60,000 nucleotides of DNA, from contig NC_088314.1 in the NCBI RefSeq assembly GCF_910592395.1, positions 18,684,070 to 18,744,069 on the forward strand. Reading direction: 5' to 3'. Positions 33,841-46,500 of the stretch are shown here, one piece after another. The position numbers and the translations under genes are program-made. Numbering within the stretch: position 1 is the stretch's first letter; every line of letters begins with the position of its first letter. Below the pieces are notes generated by a model. It saw nothing but the letters and a program-made list of their open reading frames with translations, was not told where the DNA came from and did no database searches. The stretch is from Lineus longissimus (lineage: Eukaryota; Nemertea; Pilidiophora; Heteronemertea; Lineidae).

Positions 33841-34022
33841 TACAGTAGAACCTCTCTATTAAGGACACTCTCGGGACTGACAAATGTCGTCCTTAATAGA
33901 GAGGTGTCCTGATTAGAGACGTCAAATTGAATGGAAAGTACCAATTTGGGACCAAAACTAGTGTCCTTAATAGAGAGGTTGCCCCTAATAAAGAGGTGTC
34001 CGCTAAGGGAGGTTCCACTGTA
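33841..34022 (+). mobile_element. Pogo/Tigger-like MITE, full length (subfamily with 34751)
   Basis: Complete copy. It shares the diagnostic variants GGAAAGTACC and CCCTAATAAAGAGG with the copy at 34751, which other copies lack. Confidence 0.9.
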
Positions 34023-34750
34023 CTTAGATAGAGGTATCTACTGTGGCATTAATAAAATATAGTGGAACTGCATAAAAATCATGATCGCTTTTGTCTCAAA
34101 ACCGCAACCTATTTATAGTGATGAAAGTTTTCACTCAGCAGAGAATCAGCTGTAATTGGCTTTTGATACGCCCTGTATAAACAAACCTGATCCGAGCTGG
34201 GTATGCCCAACCTCTTCAAGACGAGATAGGGTGATGCAAAACTGTGGGAAAGTTATACGGTAAACTGCGGCAAGGAGATTGCACTATGGTAAGGTAGTGT
34301 TATGGTAACTCATGAAACTAGTGAAAGTGAATACAAATGTACCACGATGGAATTTCTACTCATGAATTTTAGCATAGGATACTCTAATTTCACTATTTAA
34401 GACAGAATTGGTCTTAGATTGGTGACACTAGAGTACTAGTATTCATTTTGAATAGCTGAACACATCATGTAGGAGGCCTAGGATCAGAAAAATCTTAGGC
34501 CCTAGGGGATGAGAATCTAGGGGAAGTTAAGGAGTAACCTTGTGTTAGGGAGTAACCTTAACACCCTGTAACTCTAACCTTAACACCCTGTAACTCTTTA
34601 TTGTCAGGGGTGTGAGGGGATGACATTGTTACTGGTTGGTAGACCCTACCACCAACAGGAGTTTGAGGGTGGGGTTGAGGGTAAGAGTTATTATGAAACA
34701 GGGGAAGGGTCGGAGAAATAACTCCAAAACCCTGCTCCCATGGCCCACAA
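34023..34750. other. Non-coding; short direct duplication at 34546-34590
   Basis: TAACCTTAACACCCTGTAACTC occurs twice in succession near 34553-34588 in slightly different form, with an earlier GGAGTAACCTT pair. Otherwise nothing. Confidence 0.4.
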
Positions 34751-34923
34751 TACAGTAGAACCTCTCTATTAAGGATACTCTCGGGACTGACAAGTGCTGT
34801 CCTTAATAGAGAGGTGTCCTGATTAGAGAGGTCAAATTGAATGGAAAGTACCAATTTGGGACCAAAACTAGTGTCCTTAATAGAGAGGTTGTCCCTAATA
34901 AAGAGGTGTCCGCTAAGGGAGGT
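34751..34923 (+). mobile_element. Pogo/Tigger-like MITE, 3' terminus missing
   Basis: Starts normally but stops after CCGCTAAGGGAGGT, where TCCACTGTA is replaced by unrelated sequence, so its last ~9 bases are gone. Sister copy of 33841. Confidence 0.88.
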
Positions 34924-35015
34924 ATGTTATTGTTACTGGACAATAAAAGGGAGCCAAGCTCAGAGGAAGATGAAAATCCATTCCATATCACAAGTAAAAA
35001 CTCCTATAAAATAAA

Positions 35016-35182
35016 TACAGTGAAACCTCACTTAGCGGACACCTCTCTAGTAAGGACACCTCTCCATTAAGGACTCTAGTTTTGGTTCCAAATAGGTTGT
35101 TTCCATTCAATTTGACCTCTCTTACCAGGAAACCTCTCTTGTCAGTCCTGAAGGTGTCCTTAATAGAGAGGGTTCTACTGTA
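35016..35182 (-). mobile_element. Pogo/Tigger-like MITE, near full length
   Basis: From TACAGTGAAACCTCACTTAG to AATAGAGAGGGTTCTACTGT. Internally deleted near its middle relative to the type copy. Confidence 0.87.
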
Positions 35183-37385
35183 CTTGCAAGAAAATCATCA
35201 AATTATCTGATTATCAGAAGTACACGACTTACCATTGCTTGTCCACTGCAACTGGCTATCTACAGTTGTCCGGTAATGATGAGACTAGCTTATCAGTATC
35301 ATCAGCGAGGCCTATCTGATTGCTTGACTAACACCTCGTTTTAACGGTTACTCTTAGGTCAGACAATGAGTCGATAAGTAGATAGACTAAATGGTTACAG
35401 TAAGCGAGCACCTAATCCACGCAAGTTCACTCTGAATCCGACTTGAATCTACCACATAGAAAGTCAAGGATAGAAAGTACATAGTCCTTTACCTGTCGCT
35501 AGGTGGTTCATCTATACAATAAGGTATCAGTAAGCCATGTGGTCCAACGAAATCGCAAGAATTTCAGTTCGTTTGATAAACACGAGATGGCAGCATGTTA
35601 GGGACAGGTGGTAGATATCGATAACCAGCTGGAGGAGTTGGCAGAGGCCGTTCAGACATTCGATAACCAGTAGGGGAGGCATCGGCAGGGCTAACTATAA
35701 CCAGCTGGAGGAGGTTGCGAAAGCTTGACGGGAACTACGTCCTGGAAAGCATAACTTTTTTCTTTCAGGGGAGGGCCCCATTTTTCTTGTGAAATACATG
35801 TATGTCCAAGCTTGACTTAGGCGGTTTTACATTTGTTTGATGCCGATCCACCGACGTTGTGCGTATATCCAGGAGACTTTAGGACTGATATTCACCGCCG
35901 ATACGTCGGCAATGTTTATAAGACCTTTGCGATATGATCTCGCATATATTTTATTTTATTGTGCTCTCATTCACTCAAAAGATATATAATTGTCTTTTCG
36001 GATGTTTGATGTTCCTTTGTCCTGATGTCGGAGAGACTTGTTCCGAATTGTCATTCTCCTCAAATGGGGGGTTGATATCACTTCTCCTCCCCTTTGTACC
36101 GGTGTGACAGCGGATATAGTCCCCCTGGAGTCAAACTCCGGAAGCATTGTATTTGACCAATTAAGCAGCATGATCTATTGTACAGCTAACCCTAACCAAA
36201 ACATTTAGCAATGCGGGCTATTGTTACACGGACTATCAGCCCTAGGACTACTATCCCTTGCACACCGGCATTTCCTCGGGATGTGAATTGTCGATCTATA
36301 GTACCGGTGTAACAGTAACAAATGCCCCCCTGGAAAAAGTGTCCGGCCCTATTGTATTCTGCAATATGGTTCTGTAGAGACCCTGACTGTCAATAGCTCA
36401 GAGATTGAAGCGCATAATAGAATCCTTTGTTTCCCGGGCATTCTATCCTAGGACATTTTAAACTTCTACACCGGCGCTATGCGTATGTTTGTTTGCTCAA
36501 TCTGGACTGGCGATGAACATCAAGTGACTACCTCACTCGACTTTCTCTTTCCGCCAAATGTAAAATTTGCAGAGATGGCGTCGCGACACCCAACTTTGAA
36601 AGACACAATAAAAAAGACGTACAGCTGCCGGCGACCATTAATTTGTAGCTCTCGGTGTAGTAGGAACTTCATTCCTTGGTGCGTGAAAGTCACCCTGTGA
36701 CATTGAAATAAGAGCGTGACTCGAAAAGATAATAACACCTCGAAACAATCAAACTATTTTCGTTTCCGATTGGTCATCCAAAATTTCCCAAAGGCCTATT
36801 TAAGCAACGCAATTATTCGTGCGTGAAATATCTTTTTATGCATATACAATTGATGAAAGCCGGAGCCTAAACATGTACTGGGCATACTCATATAAGTGCT
36901 CATATAATTTTTCTATTAGGGCCTATGCACGCATTTTAACCATTGCAGAGGCCTGTTTGGAAATGTAGGTCTTGTATTTATACTTTAGACTGTAGTAATG
37001 ATTTTGGACTACGCATTGGTACTATAGGATACAGGCTTGATTGGAGACAAGATTGTGACTGGTTGTGACGGGGTCCTTACGTTATAAAACTCGGAGTTGT
37101 CACCCGGCCTGTCCTCGGATTTGTGACCCTGTCCTCAGAGTTGAGACTCTGTCCTCATCTTACTACAACTTGGGAGTTGGATTATGTCGCGCCCACTGCA
37201 CTTCAGTGGGAGGAAGTTTGATTCGTGATGTGTTGAGCATTTTGGATATATTTTTATTGGGGATTGTACCAAAATGACGACGATTTGTTTCAAAAGGAGC
37301 TAGGAGTGCGAAAGAGTGATCGGATTTCGAACTTCTGACCGGCAGACGTAGATTGATAATGAATTGATTGTCAAATCTTAGTTCA
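35183..37385. other. Upstream region of the FGD gene; weak duplications
   Basis: Around 35620-35720 the phrase ATAACCAG(C/T)(T/A)GGAGGAG repeats about three times. TACCGGTGT(G/A)ACAG with following CCCCCTGGA at about 36096 recurs at about 36301, an old duplication. A GTCCTC/GAGTTG motif repeats at 37090-37160. These lie in the likely promoter or 5' flank of exon 37386, but no TATA box or initiator could be singled out. The frame at 36479-36700 has no recognisable domain. Confidence 0.4.
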
Positions 37386-37584
37386 ATGGCTAAAAAACAA
37401 AGTTCCTTCAAGTCGTATGTTAGTGAGTCTGCGAAGGAACACTTTGAGGGAGGAAGACACACCACGAACGTCCGCCAAAAGAACAAAAAGACGGGATCTT
37501 CGACACTAACGCACAACCAGTCCGAGAGGGAGCATACCAAAGTGCACCCAGGGAAGGACCCGGATGCAAAGAACGAGGACTATG
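37386..37584 (+). CDS. FGD: FGD gene, candidate first coding exon
   Basis: ATG at 37386 is preceded by an in-frame TGA at about 37365. The frame reads [20 protein letters not shown] and ends NEDY plus one base before the donor GTACGT. The donor is phase 1, matching the next acceptor. The peptide is lysine-rich and low in hydrophobics, as expected for a disordered N-terminus. It is not recognisable by itself; membership in the FGD gene rests on position, strand and phase. Confidence 0.6.
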
Positions 37585-40500
37585 GTACGTACATTGTACT
37601 ATACGTTTATAAGTTAATTTGGGGTAGAGCATCCTGAGATCAGGCTCCTTGAAAACCACTGGTTATGCCTAGACTACCGGGGCAGTCCATTGCGTCATCC
37701 TAATTGGATCTCCTTATAATTAATAGGGTGAGGAACGAGGCCGGTCCGCTGCATCCGGAGTGTAGTTATGCTAGAATTGGGTCGGAGACACTTTCAGATT
37801 TGTACTTATAATCTGGCTGGGGTCGCATTGGACGTTTGGTTAAATAAGGATCAGATACCGCTTTCGGCCAAGTAGGCCTAGAGATCAGAGACACTTTAAA
37901 CCAATCTCGCAAGAGTCTGTAACACTGCACCTGACTTCTTGACCACCAAGATTTTGCATCTTATCCAAGATGGCTAGGTTTAGGAAAGTATAGACCATGA
38001 GGTTCAGGATGTGCACCTGACGACCAATTAGGTCAAGAGACACTTTTGACATTGGACGGTCAAATACACTTTGGAATTTATGACCAATAGGGTCCATAGA
38101 CACCCTAGGCAGGTAGTTATGGTGGGTCCGGTCCTTGTTTTCTTTTTCCGAAAACTATGTATTCTATTTTTGCTTAACTTGCCCATTTCACGTGAAGACA
38201 GTTTTAAAAGAATTTAGCAGACGAAATAATAGTGGTGCCCAACACTTTCTAGTTCTTCGTTCTAACACCATGCTCCGCCACCTGTCAAAAATGGTGGACG
38301 AGTCACAAGATTTCACTTCCTCGATAAAATAGTTTTTTAAATGCCCTAAATAACTGGAAATGAACTTTCCCAATCAATAGCATTGAATTGTGATATAGAA
38401 GCCAGAATCCCAAACACCATGTCCCAACCTGGGAGTATAATCGGACCTTTCAATGCAGGTAAAGTGGAGGAAAATGTCGGTCCAGTGCCCGTGCCGAGCC
38501 CCAGGACTGCCAGGACCAAACCGAAACGAACGATGTCGGAAAAGACGAGTTTTTCGAGGCCAGCCAAACCACCACCACCAGTTCCTGCGAAAACGCCAGG
38601 AGGTATACATATGTTCATAGTATTTACTTTTGGTTGTACTTGCTGTTAACAATTTAACTGTTGGTTTGTTTGAAAGAATAACAGAGCCTCCGAGGCACCA
38701 AGTAGGCCTAGGCCGTATACGTAAAACTAGTAGGCGGAGTAGTAGGTCGGTCAGTTGCATGCATACGAGAGAGACCAGTCCATCGTGGACGGTTTCCACT
38801 AACGAGAATGACATAGCCTATGAAATGAGCACCCACAGAAACTGTCATAGTCGGAAGGCCTCAGCGGGTGGGTAAAGGGGACCTATCCCAAAAATTTGGG
38901 AAGCCGTTTTGGAAGCTTGGGTGGGCTATTGGGGTATTGCTCAGTAAAACATGTGGCCTCATCCTAAAATGGCAGGCATGACTGATCATCTCATTAATCT
39001 ACTTTGTTGCCATCTGGAGAGACGATTGGGAACCAATCTGTCATTGTCTCAATATTTTTCGCAAATTGTTGCTTTCCTATTCTTCACGCAGTCGGGTAGC
39101 ATTTGCTTTTCACTGATTTCAGTTTTTCTTGCCATGATCATGTTGATGTTTACAGGGTATCTTTAAAGGGGGACTATAGGCAGGAGGAGGTGGGTTAAAT
39201 TGGCCATCTTCAGGTGACTAGTAATATGCAAAGTAAAGGCTCTGGGTCAGGTTCGATCCGGCACAAAATATAATCCTTGTACCAGTGTGAATAGTTCCGA
39301 CGTTCTGTGAGATGTGAGAGACCCCTATTGGTGACTTTGTGTAACTTTATCTTCCCTACCTAGCAGCTGCCTATAGCTTCCCTTTAAAACTTTACAAAAA
39401 AACTATTTATTCCTTTAGAACAATTGCTAATTAGAATAGGCAAGGTTGTTTTCCTTGGGAAGATGTAATTTCTTCATTCACTCGATATTTTTTGCTCAGT
39501 ATTGCGTGCTATCTTTCTTGCAGTCAGAGGAATATTTCCTTTCAGTTTTTGCTGCCGTTGGTTGTCTGCAGGCTTTCTTTGTCTATCAGGATGAGTCATG
39601 GACGCGTGAGTTACCTGCTCAGGTTTTCAATGGCAGGCAGCGTAGCCTGGGCTATCTCTGTGCTAGACTCAGCCAACTTTTTACGTGCTGCATGGAGGCG
39701 AGGAACGGCATCCTAACATCATTGAGTTCTTCTTCTTCTTCTTCATCTTCAGCTTCTTCTAGACTTGGAGGTGTCATTCTCCAGGGAGTATTCCTCCTCC
39801 ACGGCAGGATGAGCGTTTTTGCGAGCCACTATGGTTAAGCCATGATGTAATAATATGAAGTACTTTGAGCAGGGAAACCTGGAAAAGTGCGATATAAGAA
39901 CTAAATATTATTGTTATTATCATAATTGTACTGGGCTTTACTCGTGCCACTTGATCTTGATAGTGTCTGTTAAGTTCATTTAATTATCAGTCCAGACACT
40001 TCAATTATTGTGTTGGCAATGTCACGTATTTCCTGCTCATTCTGAATTTCCAATCTGTAAAACGCGTCATGACGTGCAAACTGAAATACATGACAAGATA
40101 TTTTGCTGGAAAATAATTCAAAAAATGTTACGGAAATAGACACTTTTTGATTTCTTAGACTTATATACTGTTGTGTGTAGTTCATAGAAGCTAACATCCT
40201 CGAATACCATGGTCAGTCGTATGCACCTCCCCTCGCACACATTTTACTGACCCTGGATTAAACTGATTGTAAGTTGCGGGGTGAGGCATCAAATCCACTC
40301 CGTCCAATCAATATTGCTCTTACATCTTTCCTGTGTTATTCGGTCTCGAGGCATCTGGCCCATTGCTCTAGCATTTAGGTCATGAGAGGGGGGAGGGGGG
40401 AAAAAACATCAGATTTGGCCTTCATACTTGTAAGTCGTCGAATCAGTCCAAATATGCATGAAAACCAGCATTTTTGTGGTCTTGAGTTCGAATATGTTAG

Positions 40501-43500
40501 AATAACTGGAATTTGATTAGTACATGTTTCTGCCAAAAGGTGTGACAGTGAGCCCACGAAAGCTGGGGTTGGCCGAAATTCTCCGACAAAGTTGTTTGTG
40601 ATACTTATGTACAGTCACTCTCTACAAAATGTACAATATTGTCAAGAGATTTGACTTATAAGCTTACAGAACCTAAAAATGTCTGCTTGAAGACCATGAC
40701 CTAGAATCATTTATTATGCTAACGAAACTACATAGTCAACAATAAAACTTCCTCGGGGCATATGTCTGCATTTTTTTTAATCATTTTGACATTGCTACAT
40801 AAGCACAGTCGTTGTTAGATTGTAGTCTGAACCCTGACATGTGTCAAAAAAGATTTGTTATCACTTTCGTATCCCAAACATCCCAAGTTCACAACCTGGG
40901 CTTGGGCTAACACTGTGGAACTTGACTGTAAGTTAGGAGTCTATTTGCTCTGCCCGGGTATGTGCACAACCCTGGTATTTTAGAACCCCTTTGAAAGGGA
41001 ATTCAGTTACCTGGTATCAAAGCTACTGATTTTTGTCCTTTCCTTTGCCCTGTCTATTGAGAGAAGCCACTTATCTAATCTCCATAATATTGTCCTATTT
41101 GCATAACAATTAATATGATTGAATAATGTGGAGAATATAAACATATGATATGTACATGTACTTCCTCATGGTGTCATGGATTGAGGTCTCAATCGCGACA
41201 TATCAATCAACGTCTTAGTTGACTGATCATTTAAGTCCTTTCTTTCTGACAATGCCGTTGGTCGGTCAACTTGTGAAGTTGTTTGAGGGCTTTCGGCGGA
41301 GGAAGTCCACGGACAGTTACAGTCCCTCCGAAGCAGCGGCAGAGTTCTTTTCATCCGACCAGAATGATTCGGTCCAAACTGAGGATCCGGAAGATACAGG
41401 TAGGGCATAATGTGAATAACATACCGTGGAACGTCCTTTAGCGAACACCTCTCTATTGAGGACACCCTCTATGGCTGTGGTTGTTTCCATTCAATTTCAC
41501 CTCTCTAATCGGGACGCCTCTTTATTAAGGACAGCATTTGTCAGTCCTGAGGGTGTCCTTAATAGAGAGGTTGTACTGTATTGTGAGTAAAGGTGATTGT
41601 GATATAATACATGTTGGAAGTTTTCCCAACACGTCACTACTGGTGCATTTGGGTTTATTGGCCTTGTGACTAAAGTTCAAAGTTTTGAGTTTAAAATCTG
41701 ACATCAACAATAGTAGAGGTTGTCATATATCAATTGAACTATCGAAGTTCCCACCTGGGGAAGGCTTATTAATTAGAATGGTTGTGATTTTTTGGGATGC
41801 AATTTGATAAATAGTATTATCACTTTCCACCCCTCTGAAAACAGCTATTTTTGCACCAAAGTTTGCTGAAAACAGGTGTCACATTGCTACTGTCATATGA
41901 TGTCATTTTGTTTGTTTATTGTTCCTAATCGGAAACGAGACTTCTCCAAGTTGAAAGTACAGAGTCTTCACAATGACTAAGATAGGTTATCGAAAAGTCG
42001 TGCCACAAATAGACTTGTTTGTCGGGTGAAGTGGCATGGTCAATTCCTCACAAGTGATTCCCCCCTATCAAGTGTACGTCAATAAAGTGTTATTTATGCT
42101 TTTGAATTATTTTGTTTTTAACTGTGCAACAGGTGAAATGAACTAACCTAAATCCACCTCATATGAAATTCACTGGGGACGTCATAAATTAGAATAAACA
42201 TGATACAATTTACACGCAGGTGTATCTAAAATATAGATGTAATGATAATTGTCTGTACATACATACATGTACCTGTTGGCTTGACAGATATTGGATGGTG
42301 TACATTTCACTTATGCGGTTTATGTGAAATGTATTTTGAATTGTCATTAAACCAGAATTTGTAAACACGCCTGTCTTTGAGTAGTGTACTATACTGGATT
42401 TGACCAAGACATATATAATTCCATCATCATGATTTTGAGTGACTGAAACCAGTTGGATTTAGCACTATATAAGTCTCATGATTATGATTATTAGTCCCTT
42501 GTTGTACGGGCCTTCTGTTAGAAATAACAGTTGGCCAATTGACAGCATATGACTTAATGAGTAAATTGAAGGGCTATTATCTATTGTAGTAATTGGTGTC
42601 CTCAAATATGTATAATCGTTACAGCAGCCATTGTAGGTAGGGATGATGGGCGTCTATTTCATATGTTGCTGACAATCTGTGATATTTATGCAGCTATGAC
42701 TGATAGAGTCTGTTTACATTCCATGCATGAACATGAAATTTCGTTAACTCCCAGTCATTCCATATGGCAGTCTTGTTTCATGGTGGTTATCTTGCTACAA
42801 AGCTTGGAAAGTTCATAACCTCTGGGATGCGTCGCATTTGATTCAATTGCTGACATTTCTCCGTGAACATTTTCATGGCCATTCCAACCTAGGAGACTTA
42901 GAATACACTTTTAGAAGAATTAGTGCAGCTCCGGGATTTTGATGGGGAACAAAAACTGTGTGCATGAATTTGGATTATTGGCCTTAATCTTCCCCTGCTT
43001 TTGTATGAAAGGTAAGTATCCTTGGCTTATGTGAGAATTCGTTTATTTAGCGATTTGACTTTTCCCATTTTAAAGTGATACTACGATGTGATTTACAACT
43101 TTGCAGAAATACGTCCGTTTTTAATTGTGATCACAAATGTAAAGCTCAAATTTTCCATTTTTGATTAGATTTATTATAAAATCGCTGAATGTAAACCACC
43201 GTGACCGCGGAAATGTTGTTACGTCATCAACGTAAACGGCATCGAAGCGAGCCGTCCGGGCGAGATTAAACTATCAATTTCTAGAAAATGTGCATTTCGA
43301 TTCGAAAACCTTACCGATTTATGAGAAAGTGACGTAGTCATTTGTCAAAAACAGCTAAAACATTATATGGTGAAATTTGACACGAGTTACCCTTTAAGGA
43401 TTTTTCCCCATTTTCTTTCCCCTGAAATGGTAATGGGTCACCTGCATCATTACAGTCCATTGGTAGTCCATCATTATAGTCCATATCATTACTGGGCTCT

Positions 43501-46500
43501 GGAGCGCAAACTCCTGGCCTGATTTCTTTGAAGTTTAGTTTCTCATTTGCAGTTCAAGATCATACTGGACTTACGAACTGACCTTATGGTAGTGAAATTA
43601 GAGCACACTTGTGACACTTTCTTCTTAATCATGTTAATTAGGCCGAATATCCAGAAGTGATTGTAAATGTTGGCGGATGTGTTGGGATTGATTTACGTCT
43701 CAATTTTCTGTACACGAGTTCAGTATATCAACAACTTCAGTGTGGTTAAGATGCAGAGGTCATTGATCACTACGAAAAGTCCCAGAGAGTGTAAGTATGC
43801 CATATCGTATAATCAAGTGTTTCTTATTATTAAGATTATTATGTGATTTTGAAGTATTCCTCTTTAAAATTATCGTCAGTTTTGACGTCTTTTCCTAATT
43901 GGCGCCTCTGAAGTATGTAATTGTCTTCTGATTTTTTTCTGGATGTATACCCGCTGACTTCATTGACACTGTTCATCTTGCCAAGTGCCATTATGACAGT
44001 GAACATCTTTTTCTGTTGGAACAACTTTCCATTCACAGCTCATGTCGATTTATTATACGATTTTGTAACAGTCGCGCATTCTTTGCTGCTGTCCTCTGGT
44101 TCAGCCGCTGGATGGTCCTCAAATGGGTGACTATAGCTGCGCGTACACCACGAAATATTGGTGGACCAATTGCACGTACACCACCACATTGCCGTGACAA
44201 ATTGGTTCGGCAATCCATTGCCAGTACAAATTGCCGGGCGAATTTTTCCCATCAAGCTTGATGGTCCAAATTCCAAATTCGCCCGGCTTGTTAAAAGCTC
44301 GGCTTTGTCATGGTGTATGCGCTAATGGATCGGTAATTAGCTAGTTAGATGGTTCGGCGACAGGCGGCGCTTTCGAAATGGCACTTTCTGCTTATTGTTT
44401 GCGCGCCATCTGTTGCCGGATTTTATTACTAGCTGCAGCGCTGGTGTACGCGCTTGGTGGATTTTCGATGGTGCGGCATTGGTTCGCGAACCAAGATTGG
44501 TCGTCCATTTTCCGGTGGTGTACGTGCGGCTATCATCAAGACGCTGTCTTTTCCCAGTTTAGTGAGGGACTGTTTACCATTGTGTACAGTGTCTATGCAG
44601 GATATATAAACAGTATTGCACTGTATTCTGATGAAAAGGAACTAAAACAGATTGTCTCAGATTTAATGCATTTTAAAGGAAAATAAAAAATGCAGTTATT
44701 ATGGTAACCTACAAGTATTCTTGGCTCATGTATGCATACTTGGAAATTTTTTCAAGTCTGTTTCCGGTGGGTTTTTGTCACAATGTTTTTCTTCCTTGTC
44801 GGATGTGCTCAGTAAGGAGGCTCGGTCTAGTGATAACATTACAATAATGAAAATAGTTTATATTGATATCATTTCTATCAGAAATATCCATAGTCATGTT
44901 TATAGGCCTGGTCCCTGCAGGCCTGCTACTACAGTATCAGGCGTACTTCCTGGTTTTCAACAACCTGGTTCATTCAAGTAGGCCTACTAAAAAGTTGTCA
45001 TTGTCCCCATCGCACCACCGAGCAAAAGGGAACACGAAAATACCCTCTGTCTGTCAGTCAGTCGGAGAAATTAGAGTGATATGTTAGCGTAGATGATGTT
45101 TAAAGAAACTTAGTATTTATATATACATGTACCTGGCTACATGACGGCAATGCTGAAATTTATATTGCGTACAAATTTCCGCAATCTGAAATTTCCAAAT
45201 CCAATTACAAATTTTTTAGCGAACGGTGTAGGCCTTAAGCTTGGTCTCACCTGACTGGTGAGCCGACTGTTTTCTTCATGCTACAAAATGCTAACTTTGG
45301 AGTATGAATCATTCTGGCAGTGAATAACGCTAGTTGCAATTACCTCCCCTGCTAGTTTACCCAACAACCATTCACTGACGGCCTCAGACTGATTGCAAGT
45401 TGTAAGTAAGAAGGGTAAACGCTTTTTACTATCCTGACTAATCACCAACAACTGTGCCTCTGAAAGATCGAAGTTCTGTAAGGAAACTTTAGTATTTGTG
45501 CAAGTTTCAGTCAAGAAGAACTGTGGTAACCTTCAAATACACTCTTTGAGTAGCAGTGGTCGCAGGGTGGATTCCGGTGCCGGAAAAAGAGGGATCGTGC
45601 TCACTGCAATTCTCATCTTTTTTCCTGGTGTTTTCCCAAATTCCATGGTCAATTTCAGAGATATTTCATGAAATAGGGCCCCCCCCCTTGGAGCCGCGCT
45701 TAGGTCGATTTTAAGGCTTTAGGTCAAACGTCGGGGAAAGGATCACTGATTGACGAGCCCTTTGTGCCTGGACACCCACAGATTCGACTGTACATCTATC
45801 TGGGATTCTGACGACCCGTTTCATGTTGGGAGTCTGATTGATTGTTCAATAATGGGAGAGGCATGCAGCTCAGTTCCTCATTTTATCTCATCACCAGTTT
45901 ATTAGATCCTAAGATTCCACTCAGTTTTTGTAGCTTGGGTATGAACTCAAAGAAGATTCCACAGGATTCAACCTCCATTAAAAGGTGGTTGCACCCACCT
46001 GATGATGCCAATACCACTATCCTATAAATCAACCTTGCATTAAGATGATCATATATCCCTTGAGAAAATATCAACAAATCCTACATGTTATCATGACTAA
46101 ATCCAAACATGCTACGAAAACACTTCGAACCTTGCACCTAATGGGCCAGAGAGTTGTGTGAGAGTGCAAACCGGATGCATGTTTAAACTTGGTGTGCAAA
46201 GGTATACCCAAGGGACCATTTTCAAAAGAGGGAAGCCACATTGGCGTGCAAGGGTATACCCAAGGGACCATTTTCAAAAGAGGGAAGCCAAATTGGCGTG
46301 CAAATGTGTACCCAAGGGACCATTTTCAAAAGAGGGACTCCAAATTCTGACTGGCCACGCTCGTCCCTATCTACTAGAGGGCAAGGCTGAGGTTGAAATG
46401 GAAGGGTTTCATGCCAAGCCGAAAGTATACATAGTTTTGTGTTTATTTGTTTCCCCATGACCAACTGACGTTTGAGATCACAATACACTTTAAAAGTGAC

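Noticed and set aside
44378-44686. 102-codon plus-strand frame with hydrophobic N-terminus
   Set aside because: More than half lies inside an inverted-repeat element and it shows no known domain; a signal-peptide-like start alone is not enough.
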